Below, one piece after another: positions 23,985 to 33,811 of a DNA stretch of 59,084 nt (position 1 is its first letter; each line of letters starts with the position of its first letter). Under the pieces are notes generated by a model. It was given only the letters and a program-made list of their open reading frames with translations, had not been told where the DNA came from and ran no database searches. The stretch is taken from positions 1-59,084 of IMG/VR virus record IMGVR_UViG_3300047552_000148; one strand, given 5' to 3'. Source of the DNA: a virus. The translations under genes were made by a program, and so were the position numbers.

Positions 23985-24710
23985 ATGGCATACAACTACC
24001 TTGATTTAACCAATGAAGTTAATCGGCGTCTTAACGAAGTTGAACTAACGTCTAGCAATTTCACCACTGCTAAAGGCTTTCACTCTCAAGTTAAAGACTC
24101 TATTAACGCTGCTCTGCGTGACATCAATCAGACAACATACGAATGGCCTTTCAACCACATTGCTGCTGAAGACACTCTCACTGCTGGTGTTACCCGCTAT
24201 GCGTTTCCGTCTGATGCTAACAGCATTGACTTCGACAGCTTTCGCATTAAAGAAGACGCTACGTTTGGCAATAGCACAACTAAGCTGTCTGTTATCAGCT
24301 ATGAAGACTACCTCAATCGTTTTGTTGAGCAAGAATACAAGACTGACACCAGCAACTGCACCATTCCAATGTATGTCTTCCAAGCTCCGTCTATGGAATA
24401 CGGTGTTGTGCCAGCACCTGATCAGGCGTATGAGATTGTCTATGAATACTATCGTATCCCTGTAGACTTAGAAAGCTACACAGATGTTCCGTCTGTACCT
24501 GAGCGTTTTCGTAGTGTCATCATTGATGGTGCTATGTATCATGCGTACATGTTCCGTAGCAACGAACAAGCTGCCAACATTGCCAAGAATAAATATGAAG
24601 AAGGCATGAAGCGTATGCGTACCATCTTGGTAAATCGCTACGAATACATGCGCTCTACAGCCATCTCTACGTCCAACTTCTTTGGCTCCTTTGGTGATCG
24701 GGTGAACTAA
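23985..24710 (+). CDS. Tail-tube adaptor, T7 gp11/P22 gp4-like
   Basis: A 241-residue protein: N-terminal helical part (YLDLTNEVNRRLNEVELTSS, SQVKDSINAALRDIN), a beta middle, and a C-terminal helix-rich part with RFRSVIIDGAMYHAYMFRSN. Layout and position, immediately before a 658-residue nozzle-like gene, match the head-tail adaptor ring (tail tubular protein A) of short-tailed phages. Confidence 0.72.
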   Translation: MAYNYLDLTNEVNRRLNEVELTSSNFTTAKGFHSQVKDSINAALRDINQTTYEWPFNHIAAEDTLTAGVTRYAFPSDANSIDFDSFRIKEDATFGNSTTKLSVISYEDYLNRFVEQEYKTDTSNCTIPMYVFQAPSMEYGVVPAPDQAYEIVYEYYRIPVDLESYTDVPSVPERFRSVIIDGAMYHAYMFRSNEQAANIAKNKYEEGMKRMRTILVNRYEYMRSTAISTSNFFGSFGDRVN

Positions 24711-24711
24711 G

Positions 24712-26688
24712 ATGGCTGACGGATGGCAAACAGCAGTTGTTGAATTCAAGGGTGGCTTAGTTACTAACCTGTCTCCTTTGCAGCAAGGCGTCAACGCTCC
24801 CGGTAGCGCACGTATATTGAAGAACTTTGAGCCTTCTGTTGATGGTGGTTATCGCCGTATTGAAGGCTTTAGCAAATACGACAGCGCTATTGTGCCTGCA
24901 TACGGAGAGGCTGTTGTTCAAGGCTCTGGACAAACTGGCACCACGTTAGTGCTTTCTAACATCTTTGCTGCTCCTGCTGTTGGTGATACGTTCACTATTG
25001 CAGGCGTCACTGGTACGTACACCATTGCTACATCAGGTGTTAGCTACAACTCAACTTATAAACAAGTAACACTTACGCTGACAACAGCATTGGCTTCTTC
25101 TCCTGCTGATCAAGCTGCTGTTACGTTTGGTGTTGGTGTTGGTTTAATGAAAGGTATTGTTGCTTGGAATGAACATGTCATTGTCCAACGCAACGCTGAT
25201 CTTTATACAACCACTGGCGTAGGCTACACCAAAATCAATAAGCCAACTTATGGAACAGTGCTGGTAGATGGTGCTGGTCAGACAGGTGCTACTCTGGCTG
25301 TAGACGGGCTGACAAGCGCTCCGCAGATTGGTGATACGTTTGTTGTTGCTGGTATTGAGAAGGTTTATACAGTGTTGGCTGTTCCTACTGTTACGACAAC
25401 AGCAGCAACAATATCAATCTATCCGTCATTAGCTTCTTCACCCGCAGACAATGCTGCTGTTACATGGAAGTCTGTGTCTCGCTCTGGTGGGGATAAGCTG
25501 CGTGTAGCTAAATATACATTAAACAACATAGAGAAACTTGTTGGTGTTGATGGCTACAACAAGCCGTTTACATGGGATGGTACAACCTTCACTGTTATGA
25601 CTGAAGCGCCTGTAGACGTTACTGGCTCTTCTTTTGTTGTATCTCATAAGAATCAAACATTCTTTGCTAAAGGTGAGACGCTTGTATTCACAGCACCTTA
25701 CACTGACAACGACTTCACTGCTGCTGCTGGTAGCGGAATCATCAATGTTGGCGGTGTCATCACTGGTCTTATTGTCTTCCGTGAAACTCTAATCATATTC
25801 ACTGAGAAAACGATTAGTCAGCTATCTGGCAACACATTACAAGACTTTACATTACAGCCCATTACACGCCGAGTAGGTTGTGTAGCTACAGACACTATTC
25901 AAGAACTTGGTGGAGACATCATCTTCTTAGGTGCTGACGGATTGCGCTTGCTTGGCGCTACAGATCGTGTTGGGGACTTCAACTTAGGACTTGTGTCTAA
26001 ACCCATTCAATCTGAAATGACAGCGCTCATTGCGTCTGCCAACTACTTCGCTAGTTGCTTGATTAAGCAGAAGAGTCAATATCGTTTGTTTGCATACAAC
26101 GATAGTGTTAGCTCACGTAACGCTAAAGGCATCTTAGGTACGCAGCTAACCGCAGATAACACAGCAGCCATCTCATGGGCAGAGCTAACTGGCATTAGAG
26201 CCTACGTTGCTGACAGCGACTATTACAACCAAACTGAAACCATTGTATTTGCGCACAGTGATGGCTACGTCTATCAAATGGAAGATGGGAATAGCTTTGA
26301 TGGATTGACAATACCTGCTTCGTTTGCTACGCCTTACATGCACATCAACGATCCACGTATTCGTAAGACGTTCTACAAGATGGTGTTGTACACAGACCCA
26401 CAAGGCAGTATGTCTATATCAGCAAACTTGAAGCTAGACTTTGACACGTATGGGTCTATTCAGCCTGACACCATTGCGTTGTCAAACGACACCAACACTG
26501 TAGGCATTTACGGCTCCACTGCTACATACGGCACAGCCACATACGGAAACAAACTAGTGAAGCAATTTGAAACACAGCTTGTTGGCTCTGGGCTTTCAAT
26601 GTCGCTCCAATTTGTTTCAGACAGCATTGATCCACCTTACTCATTGGATGCCGTCACTGTTGAATATGCGTCCCACGATAGACGCTAG
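24712..26688 (+). CDS. Tail nozzle, T7 gp12-like
   Basis: A 658-residue, beta-propeller-like protein. It opens F-K-G-G-L-V-T-N-L-S-P-L-Q-Q-G, G-S-A-R-I-L-K-N-F-E-P-S-V-D-G-G-Y-R-R-I-E-G-F, the usual start of podovirus tail tubular protein B/stabilisation proteins, and contains R-E-T-L-I-I-F-T-E-K-T-I. It starts one base after the adaptor gene. It builds the tube tip through which DNA leaves the head. Confidence 0.8.
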   Translation: MADGWQTAVVEFKGGLVTNLSPLQQGVNAPGSARILKNFEPSVDGGYRRIEGFSKYDSAIVPAYGEAVVQGSGQTGTTLVLSNIFAAPAVGDTFTIAGVTGTYTIATSGVSYNSTYKQVTLTLTTALASSPADQAAVTFGVGVGLMKGIVAWNEHVIVQRNADLYTTTGVGYTKINKPTYGTVLVDGAGQTGATLAVDGLTSAPQIGDTFVVAGIEKVYTVLAVPTVTTTAATISIYPSLASSPADNAAVTWKSVSRSGGDKLRVAKYTLNNIEKLVGVDGYNKPFTWDGTTFTVMTEAPVDVTGSSFVVSHKNQTFFAKGETLVFTAPYTDNDFTAAAGSGIINVGGVITGLIVFRETLIIFTEKTISQLSGNTLQDFTLQPITRRVGCVATDTIQELGGDIIFLGADGLRLLGATDRVGDFNLGLVSKPIQSEMTALIASANYFASCLIKQKSQYRLFAYNDSVSSRNAKGILGTQLTADNTAAISWAELTGIRAYVADSDYYNQTETIVFAHSDGYVYQMEDGNSFDGLTIPASFATPYMHINDPRIRKTFYKMVLYTDPQGSMSISANLKLDFDTYGSIQPDTIALSNDTNTVGIYGSTATYGTATYGNKLVKQFETQLVGSGLSMSLQFVSDSIDPPYSLDAVTVEYASHDRR

Positions 26689-26721
26689 TTTGTTATAACC
26701 ACCCGATAAAGGAATCTCTAT

Positions 26722-28494
26722 ATGACCGGATATGTACGCAAAGACACAACGAATAATATTGCTGATGGCAATGTGATTAATGCTGCTGACTTAGACAATG
26801 AATTTGATGGTTTGCAAGACGCTTTCAACGCTTCCACTGGACACAACCACGATGGAACCACTGGAGAAGGCGCTCCCATTCTAGCTGTTGGACCTGCACA
26901 GGATGTTGTGTTTGGTGCTTCAGCGTTCACACCTAAGACAACCAACACTGTTGATGTTGGCTCTACATCCCTGCGTTTCAAAGATGTGTACATGGCAGGC
27001 TTGCTTAATGGTACGTTGACGTTGCCTACTGCAACAGACACGTTGGTTGGTAAAGCTACGACAGACACCCTCACCAACAAAACCATCAACCTGACCAGCA
27101 ACACCTTGTCAGGCACAACGGCTCAGTTCAACACGGCCTTGTCCGATGGTGACTTTGCTACGTTGGCTGGCAGTGAGACACTGACAAACAAAACCCTTAC
27201 CTCTCCCGCAATTACCGGCGGCACGATCAACAACGCCTCTGTGGGCGCAACGACGCCGAGCACGGGTGCGTTTACTACGCTGAGTGCGAGTGGTGCTGTA
27301 ACGCTTGGTTCTATATCTACCATCTCTACAAGTGGTGCTGATAACAGCATCACGTTTACACAGTCTGGCCCGTTCAAGGTTTCTTCTGCGACTTACACTC
27401 TTGGCAGCATTTCTACCTTTTTTTCCAACGGTGCAACCAACGGTTTAGAAATCAACCAAGCTGGCCCAACGCTTATCAAAGTCGGTGGATCAACTATCAC
27501 TACCACCAGCAGCACAGGCCTTGCAGTGACAGGCGCTCTGAGTGCTACGAACCCCGTAACCGTTCGCCCAGCAACAAATACACCACAGCTTGTATTGCAG
27601 CAGGACAACGACTCGACAAGCTACTCTACTATTCACAGAGATTCGTCAACGGGCAATCTTGTATTTGGTAACTTAACCGCACCTCTGGCTTATTTATCCA
27701 CATCCGGCAACTGGGGCTTGGGAGTTACGCCGAGTGCTTGGGCAGCGAGTCAAACAGCAATTGATGTTGGTGGCGCTTTTGGTCTTAACGCATCTGCTGG
27801 TAGCAATACGGCATCCTTCTCATTATCCCAAAACGCTTACTACAACGGCACCAATTGGATATACAAAGGAAACAATCCTGCCGCACGATATGATCAAGTA
27901 AGCGGTGTTCATACTTGGTCAACCGCCGCAACAGGGCTTGGTGGGAACACCATCACGTTCACGCAGGCGATGACGCTGGATGCCAGTGGTAATTTGCTTA
28001 TTGGCACTTCTAGCATTGGTTCGTGGGACACAAAGCTAACCCTTTCGTCAGACAGCGGAACGACAAAGTGGAGCGTTGGCCCATACTCAACTGCAACAAA
28101 CTTTGTAATCTCTGCAAGCGGTTCTTTCGGTGTGTACCTTGCCGGAACCTCTGCGACAGCGTGGTCATCGGTTTCTGATGAACGCGAAAAGACAGACTTG
28201 CTTCCGATTGAAAACGCAGTGCAAAAAGTTGGCACACTTCGCGCTGTAACTGGTCGCTACGTCAAAGACGAAACAAACACCCGCAAGTCGTTCCTAATCG
28301 CGCAAGACGTTCAAGCTGTTTTGCCTGAAGCGGTCAGCGTACAGGACGATGAGCAGGGAACCCTTGGCCTCGCGTACTCTGATGTGATTCCATTGCTGGT
28401 TGCAGCAATCAAAGAACAGCAAGCCCAACTGAATCAAGGCTACCAAATGATTCAGGCGTTAGAGGTACGCCTTGCAGCCTTGGAGGCCAAGTGA
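26722..28494 (+). CDS. Tail fibre with S74 self-cleaving chaperone
   Basis: A 590-residue protein. The N-terminal domain (YVRKDTTNNIADGNVINAAD, LDNEFDGLQDAF) is typical for virion-bound fibre ends. The shaft has Thr/Ser/Gly repeats (TLTNKTI, ETLTNKTLTSPAITGG). The C-terminus carries the peptidase S74 intramolecular chaperone: cleavage motif S-D-E-R-E-K, then F-L-I-A-Q-D-V-Q-A-V-L-P-E-A-V and a terminal coiled coil. The chaperone trimerises the fibre and cuts itself off before the catalytic Ser. This is the likely receptor-binding protein. Confidence 0.88.
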   Translation: MTGYVRKDTTNNIADGNVINAADLDNEFDGLQDAFNASTGHNHDGTTGEGAPILAVGPAQDVVFGASAFTPKTTNTVDVGSTSLRFKDVYMAGLLNGTLTLPTATDTLVGKATTDTLTNKTINLTSNTLSGTTAQFNTALSDGDFATLAGSETLTNKTLTSPAITGGTINNASVGATTPSTGAFTTLSASGAVTLGSISTISTSGADNSITFTQSGPFKVSSATYTLGSISTFFSNGATNGLEINQAGPTLIKVGGSTITTTSSTGLAVTGALSATNPVTVRPATNTPQLVLQQDNDSTSYSTIHRDSSTGNLVFGNLTAPLAYLSTSGNWGLGVTPSAWAASQTAIDVGGAFGLNASAGSNTASFSLSQNAYYNGTNWIYKGNNPAARYDQVSGVHTWSTAATGLGGNTITFTQAMTLDASGNLLIGTSSIGSWDTKLTLSSDSGTTKWSVGPYSTATNFVISASGSFGVYLAGTSATAWSSVSDEREKTDLLPIENAVQKVGTLRAVTGRYVKDETNTRKSFLIAQDVQAVLPEAVSVQDDEQGTLGLAYSDVIPLLVAAIKEQQAQLNQGYQMIQALEVRLAALEAK

Positions 28495-28727
28495 TGTTCC
28501 GCTTGCTACTATGGCTAGACGTAACCGTCTTTCAAATCATCACATTCGGGATGGCGAAGAAGGGCGAAACCATCAGCAGCGCGGCCTATCGCGGTGAACA
28601 GCAGGGCCGTCTCATCGGGCGCATTGCTAGGCCGTGCATTGATTTTTTGCTGTGCTGGATTGGGCCACAGCCGCATTGCAAGCAGGCTTATGAATGGCAA
28701 CGACATATATACGGAGACGAGGAATGA
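28494..28727 (+). CDS. Small lysis-region protein
   Basis: A 77-residue protein. An N-terminal hydrophobic stretch (MFRLLLWLDVTVFQIITFGM) precedes E-T-I-S-S-A-A-Y-R and a C-terminal F-L-L-C-W-I-G-P-Q-P-H-C. I recognise this pattern from small genes in lysis regions of phages of Proteobacteria; it has no assigned activity. ATG overlaps the fibre stop (GTGATG), and it overlaps the next gene by four bases. Confidence 0.65.
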   Translation: MFRLLLWLDVTVFQIITFGMAKKGETISSAAYRGEQQGRLIGRIARPCIDFLLCWIGPQPHCKQAYEWQRHIYGDEE

Positions 28728-29155
28728 ACAGCGAAGTATTTGACATACTTAAGGAGCTACTATCATGGGCATCAGGTGTTGCATTAGCTTTGGTGGCATG
28801 GGCGTGGAAGACCAACGCCGAAGAGCATAAGATGTTACATGCTCAGATAAAAGAGGCTGCTGATAAAACCGCTGACGTTAAACAACGCACTAGCGATGGT
28901 TATTCAACATTGAATGATCGTATTATGGAACACATGGATGCACAGCAACGTGAAATGCGTGCGTTTGTTATGACGGAAGATGCTAAGTTGCTTGCAGAAA
29001 CAACAATCAATCGCAGCCACATTGCCAAAATCTTTGATAAAATAGAAGCTCAAGCACAGCGTAGTGAAGACAGGCATGTTGAAACACTACAGGCTATACA
29101 TACATTGGCAACAACAATGCACACAGCATTGGCAACAAAGGCAGATAAACAATGA
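28724..29155 (+). CDS. Membrane coiled-coil protein, possible holin/spanin
   Basis: A 143-residue protein with one N-terminal transmembrane helix (LLSWASGVALALVAWAW, residues about 12-29) and a long charged coiled coil. One helix with a periplasmic coil is the i-spanin layout, though an antiholin or holin is possible. It sits directly before the endolysin gene (ATGA overlap). The assignment rests on topology and position. Confidence 0.65.
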   Translation: MNSEVFDILKELLSWASGVALALVAWAWKTNAEEHKMLHAQIKEAADKTADVKQRTSDGYSTLNDRIMEHMDAQQREMRAFVMTEDAKLLAETTINRSHIAKIFDKIEAQAQRSEDRHVETLQAIHTLATTMHTALATKADKQ

Positions 29156-29580
29156 TTTCATTGAGCGCACACTTTTCACTTGAAGAAGCTACAGCGTCAC
29201 AGACAGCAGCACGGCTCGGTATTATGAATGTTCCGTCTGATGCTGTTCTTGCTAACATGAAGAAGGCTGCGTTGCAGCTAGAGCTAGTACGTATGGAGCT
29301 TAATAGCAACGCCATACACATTAGCTCTTGGTATCGCAGCCCTGCTTTGAATGCTGCTGTTGGTAGCAAGCCTACGTCTGCACACATCACAGGCTGGGCT
29401 ATCGACTTCACATGTCCTACGTTTGGCAAGCCTGATCGAATCATTCAACGTATTCTTGCTTCCAAAGTAGACTTCGATCAGGTGATAAACGAGTATGACT
29501 CTTGGGTACATATCAGCTTTGATGGTAATCGTAAGCAGGCTTTGGTGATTGATCGTAATGGAACGAGAGCGTTTGTATGA
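29152..29580 (+). CDS. Endolysin, M15-type peptidase
   Basis: A 142-residue protein of the peptidase M15_3 (VanY-like) type. Zinc and catalytic residues are visible: ISSWYRSPALNAAVG, S-A-H-I-T-G-W-A-I-D-F (His and Asp ligands), and W-V-H-I-S-F (third His). It cuts peptide cross-links in murein. No signal peptide, so it needs the holin encoded next to it. Confidence 0.85.
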   Translation: MISLSAHFSLEEATASQTAARLGIMNVPSDAVLANMKKAALQLELVRMELNSNAIHISSWYRSPALNAAVGSKPTSAHITGWAIDFTCPTFGKPDRIIQRILASKVDFDQVINEYDSWVHISFDGNRKQALVIDRNGTRAFV

Positions 29581-29975
29581 GCGACATTACAGGCATCGGT
29601 GCTGTAGCCGACTTAGTAAACACAGCCATTAATAAGATATGGCCTGACAAGTCTGAGCAAGAGAAGCAGGCTTTAGCTGCTGCTGTGATGGTGGTGCAGG
29701 GTCAGATTGACATTAACAAAGAAGAGGCTAAGTCTCCGAGTATATTTGTTTCTGGAGCAAGGCCGTTCATTCTTTGGACATGTGGTGCTGGTTGTGCTTG
29801 GAACTGGGTTGGGCTGCCTGTAGCAAAGTTTGCTCTGCTTATGGCAGGCATCAGTGTACAAATATCTCCTGCTGATCTCTCTGAAATGATGCCCTTGTTG
29901 TTAGGTATGTTAGGCTTGGGCGGGCTTCGTACAGTTGAGAAACTAAACGGTGTTGCAGCAGTAACACATAAATAA
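29577..29975 (+). CDS. Holin, three-helix GTA-type
   Basis: A 132-residue protein. The SGARPFILWTCGAGCAWNWV motif, then two hydrophobic stretches (LPVAKFALLMAGISV, MMPLLLGMLGLGGL) match the 3TM holin family found in gene transfer agents and many phages. It overlaps the endolysin stop by four bases, so the two are coupled. It would permeabilise the inner membrane at lysis. Confidence 0.78.
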   Translation: MSDITGIGAVADLVNTAINKIWPDKSEQEKQALAAAVMVVQGQIDINKEEAKSPSIFVSGARPFILWTCGAGCAWNWVGLPVAKFALLMAGISVQISPADLSEMMPLLLGMLGLGGLRTVEKLNGVAAVTHK

Positions 29976-29986
29976 GGAAAACAAAT

Positions 29987-32900
29987 ATGGCATGGTCAGA
30001 AGTACAGATTGCAGGGATGAATGATAGCTGGAATAAATATAAAGATAATCCTGCATATCTCCGACAACTTATGGAGACGTATGGTGTTGGTGTTCAGGAT
30101 ATGCAGCAAGCAACTGGACTGCCCCTAATCACTATTGCGTCAGCTTTGAATTCTGACGGGGGCGCCACAAACTGGGGAGGCTTGCACTTCAACAACCAAG
30201 GTCAGCTATATGGCACCGATTGGCTGGGTATGCTTAACGACTACCAAGTGCAGAGTCAACCTGTTGTTGGTCCGACATCTACCCCTGTAGCCACACCAGC
30301 ACCTACATCTGCTCCGTCTAGCTTTACCAATGTTACTACGCCAGCAACAACACCCCCTCCGACAACATATCGTCCCGGTGAAAACTCTGGTAGTAATTAC
30401 AACCCTGACACCATAACATACGGACCTTCTTCTGTGTATCCTTCAACAACAGCACCACCTCCTGACCAGCCTACAATGGATGATGTTACTAACATGACAG
30501 CTTCACAGACAGACACAACTAAGCTGGGAGCTTCTGTTGGTGGTCTTGATAAGACAGCTTCTACAGCAAGCCTAACATCAACAGGGCCTGCCTCACAAGT
30601 GTCTACGCCTACAACAGTTAATACAACTACGGCTACAACAACCGACACAACACAAGCCCTTAAAGATGCTCAGTCTACACAGACTCCGGCAACCGGCACT
30701 GTGTCGCCACAGGCTACAACAACCGCAGCACAAGGAACATTGTCGCAAGGCGCATTAGCTACGGCACCTACAGCCCCTCCTGCTGTGCAAGTAGCACCTA
30801 CGCCATATTTGCAAGCCACACCTGATCAGCTTGCTAAAGCAGCCACTGTTGCTGATGTTGGTGGACCTGTTACGTCTACGGCTGCTCAGTCTGGTGGAGT
30901 GCAGCAAGCAACAGCAGCACGGCTAGATGGCACACCACAGGCTGTTGCAGAAAGTTCATACAATCTTGGTGAAGCTAAATACGCCACCACTACAGAAACT
31001 GCTGTGCAAGCAGCAGCTAAGGCTGGTGTTATTCCCCAAGCGCTTGTTGAACAAACTGTTGCAACGTCTAATGCTGTAGCTGCTCAACGTGATGTTACAC
31101 AGCAGGAACTTGTAGATGTTGCTCGTCAGAACTTGCAGCTTACAGAGCCTGTGCAAGCTGTTGCTGCAACAATGGAGAAGCTCAACAGCGCTGCTGTTGC
31201 CATTGCACAGCAGGGTAGCTTTAGCCAAGCGCTAGCAACGGCACAGACAGGCAGCGTTGAAGCTGCTGCTACAGTGGCTGGACAGCTTGAGAAGCTGATG
31301 CAACAGTTTAACAATGGCACTCCTGCATGGGCTGCTGGTGCTATTCGTCAAGCAAATGCTGCTATGGCTTCGCGTGGGCTTGGCGCTAGTAGCATGGCTG
31401 GTGCTGCTGTTGTGCAGGCTGCTATGGAATCTGCCTTACCAATTGCTGCTAAAGATGCTGAGACGTTTGCTCAAATGTCTTTGACCAATTTGAACAATCG
31501 ACAGCAGGTGGCGCTGGCTAATGCTGCTGCTGCTCAAAACCTTGAACTGGCAAACTTAAGCGCTCGCCAACAGACAGCTTTGCAGAATAGCGCTAATGAG
31601 TTTCAGCTTCAGGGAATGAACTTGTCTAACCAACAAGCTGTTGTGTTGGCTAATGCACAGCTTCGTGCTGCCTTCCAAGAGAAGAACTTGGACGTTCGTA
31701 CACAGGTTGCTATTACTAATGCTGCTCGTTATGCTGAAGTTAATAACATCAACCTAAGCAATGTACAGCAGGCTAACTTGCAACGCTCTGCTGAGAATGT
31801 TCAGATTGATTTGGCTAATCTGTCTAGTCGCCAACAAACAGCTTTGGCTAACTTGCAAGTAAGAGCAGCCATTGCTGGCCAAGAACTAAGCAATGAACAG
31901 CAAGTGGCCATGCTTCGTAGCACTCAAGCGTTTGAGGCTTCTCAACTTGAAGCTACAAATAAGCAACAGGCGTTTATGCAAGACTTCCAAGCTCGTGCTG
32001 CTTTGGAAGGACAGGTGTTGTCTAACAAACAACAGACTGCGTTATTTAATGTTTCTTCCATCTTGCAAGAGCGTAAGATTAATCTGGATAATGAACAGCA
32101 AACTCGTCTGTTTAATACTCAGAATGCTATGCAAATTGAAGTGGCTAATCTGTCTAACCGTCAGCAAACAGCTTTGGCTAATGCGCAGATTGAAGCTGCT
32201 TTGAAGGGGCAAGAGCTTACGAATAAACAACAAACTAACATTGTTAATGCTGCTCGTATTTCTGAGATTGCTAATATCAATTTCAACGCTGATCAACAGA
32301 ACGCTTTGGCTAATGCCAACTTCTTGCAGCAGATCAATATCAAGGACTTGGATAACAAACAAGCTGCCGCTATTGCTAATGCGGCCACCATTGCTACAAT
32401 GGACATGGCTAATCTGAACAACCGTCAACAAGCTGCTGTGTTGAATGCTAAAGCGTTCCTCGACATGGACATGAAGAACATGGACAATAAGCAGCAGATG
32501 GCTGTGTTGAAGAGTCAGCAAATTGCACAGAGCATTCTCAGTGATGCTGCTGCTAAGAATGCTGCTTCGCTCACCAATGCTACCAACGCCATTGAAGTTG
32601 ACAAGATTAACGCTACATTGAAGCTGACAGCAGATCAATATAACGCTACAGAGAAGAACAAGCTGGCTCTGGCTAATGCTGATGCTGCTAATACGCTGGC
32701 TCGTTTCAACGCTACAGAAGCTAATGACAGGGCTGAGTTTAATACACGTATGGCTGCTGAAATAAGCGTTGCTAATGCTAAGATACTGGCTGATGTTTCT
32801 GTTGCTAACACAGCGGCCATCAACGCTGCTAATGCGCTGAATGCTAAGAATGCTGTTGATATGTCTATACAGGAATATACACAGCAGATGACTACGTATC

Positions 32901-33133
32901 GAGACTTGTTGTCGATGTCTTGGAAGACAGGTGAGAATGTTGACGATAGGTTGCAAGCGTTAGCTGTAGCCATCATGCAGCGTGATGCTACAACACAAGC
33001 GGCTAACACGGCTGCTGAAGCGTCTGGTTGGCAGTTACTAGGTAACAGTTTTGCTAGGATTGGCGCGGCAGTTGCTGATTCTAAAGAAGGAATAGAACTA
33101 ATCTCTGGAATCTTTGGCGTTAAAAAGGGATAA
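29987..33133 (+). CDS. Internal virion protein with 22-residue repeats
   Basis: A 1048-residue protein. Residues 1-85 form a compact domain; 85-300 are Thr/Pro/Ala-rich and probably disordered. From residue 501 an uninterrupted series of 22-residue units runs for at least 16 copies (nucleotides 31487-32542, N-L-S-N-R-Q-Q-T-A-L-A-N-A as core) and about five degenerate copies beyond. Twenty-two is twice eleven, the hendecad of a nearly straight coiled coil. Position after lysis genes and before two other large proteins fits the ejection proteins of P22/T7. No murein hydrolase motif is seen. Confidence 0.72.
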   Translation: MAWSEVQIAGMNDSWNKYKDNPAYLRQLMETYGVGVQDMQQATGLPLITIASALNSDGGATNWGGLHFNNQGQLYGTDWLGMLNDYQVQSQPVVGPTSTPVATPAPTSAPSSFTNVTTPATTPPPTTYRPGENSGSNYNPDTITYGPSSVYPSTTAPPPDQPTMDDVTNMTASQTDTTKLGASVGGLDKTASTASLTSTGPASQVSTPTTVNTTTATTTDTTQALKDAQSTQTPATGTVSPQATTTAAQGTLSQGALATAPTAPPAVQVAPTPYLQATPDQLAKAATVADVGGPVTSTAAQSGGVQQATAARLDGTPQAVAESSYNLGEAKYATTTETAVQAAAKAGVIPQALVEQTVATSNAVAAQRDVTQQELVDVARQNLQLTEPVQAVAATMEKLNSAAVAIAQQGSFSQALATAQTGSVEAAATVAGQLEKLMQQFNNGTPAWAAGAIRQANAAMASRGLGASSMAGAAVVQAAMESALPIAAKDAETFAQMSLTNLNNRQQVALANAAAAQNLELANLSARQQTALQNSANEFQLQGMNLSNQQAVVLANAQLRAAFQEKNLDVRTQVAITNAARYAEVNNINLSNVQQANLQRSAENVQIDLANLSSRQQTALANLQVRAAIAGQELSNEQQVAMLRSTQAFEASQLEATNKQQAFMQDFQARAALEGQVLSNKQQTALFNVSSILQERKINLDNEQQTRLFNTQNAMQIEVANLSNRQQTALANAQIEAALKGQELTNKQQTNIVNAARISEIANINFNADQQNALANANFLQQINIKDLDNKQAAAIANAATIATMDMANLNNRQQAAVLNAKAFLDMDMKNMDNKQQMAVLKSQQIAQSILSDAAAKNAASLTNATNAIEVDKINATLKLTADQYNATEKNKLALANADAANTLARFNATEANDRAEFNTRMAAEISVANAKILADVSVANTAAINAANALNAKNAVDMSIQEYTQQMTTYRDLLSMSWKTGENVDDRLQALAVAIMQRDATTQAANTAAEASGWQLLGNSFARIGAAVADSKEGIELISGIFGVKKG

Positions 33134-33135
33134 CA

Positions 33136-33339
33136 ATGAATCAAATTCAAAAGTACATGAACAAAGTCGAAGACGTTATTGCTTCGTCTTCTAAGAAGAA
33201 AGCTCCCAAAGGCGCTGGTTTGTTGACATCAAAGAAACAAGAGGAGCCTATGAAAGCTTCTTCTGACATTGAAGTGATTGCTGCCTTTGTTAGTGGCATC
33301 CGCAAAGCTAAAGAGGAAATGCTAAATGGCAACGCTTAA
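33136..33339 (+). CDS. Small Lys-rich protein, 67 residues
   Basis: A short basic protein (SSSKKKAPKGAGLLTSKKQE) with a helical C-terminus (IEVIAAFVSGIRKAKEEML). It lies among ejection-protein genes and overlaps the next by 14 bases. No family recognised. Confidence 0.6.
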   Translation: MNQIQKYMNKVEDVIASSSKKKAPKGAGLLTSKKQEEPMKASSDIEVIAAFVSGIRKAKEEMLNGNA

Positions 33340-33811
33340 AGAAACATCGTTCATGTCTATACCTGCTGGTGTGTCGTTGACTGACGAGCCGAAGAGTCGT
33401 GCTTGGCTACGTCCTCCAAAGGCTGTCAATGTGTCTGAGGTTGCTCAGATGTACATTGATAAGCTAAGCTCTGAATCTACACTGAATGACCTGCTTGATG
33501 TTGTTGAGTCTGGTGTGCCTTTGGCTACAGCAGCAGAGGCGCTGATGATGACACATGTGCATCAAGGTGAACACACCATTGACGCTGGTATTATGGTGAT
33601 GCCTGTCATCATTGAGATGCTGGTAACTATTGCAGACATCCACGGTGCGGAGTATGTCGTCTTTGGTACAAAGCCTGAGAAGACACCAGATCGGATTATC
33701 CGTGCAGCTATTAAGCAGGCAAGATCACCTGAAGCCCCTGAAGAAGCTGCTAAAGAAAAAGCACCAAAGGTTTCATTGTCTGGTTTGATGGCACGTAAAG
33801 GAGAACAATAA
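33326..33811 (+). CDS. Hypothetical virion-region protein, 161 residues
   Basis: Mostly helical, with S-R-A-W-L-R-P-P-K near the start, TLNDLLDVVESGVPLATAAE in the middle, and a hydrophobic GIMVMPVIIEMLVTIADI segment that may be buried or membrane-associated. Proteins like this recur between ejection proteins in related genomes, as far as I recall. It overlaps the next gene by one base. Confidence 0.62.
   Translation: MATLKETSFMSIPAGVSLTDEPKSRAWLRPPKAVNVSEVAQMYIDKLSSESTLNDLLDVVESGVPLATAAEALMMTHVHQGEHTIDAGIMVMPVIIEMLVTIADIHGAEYVVFGTKPEKTPDRIIRAAIKQARSPEAPEEAAKEKAPKVSLSGLMARKGEQ

Noticed and set aside
32042-32956. 304-codon minus-strand frame in the ejection protein
   Set aside because: Produced by the 22-residue coding repeats; no start signals and opposite to the operon.
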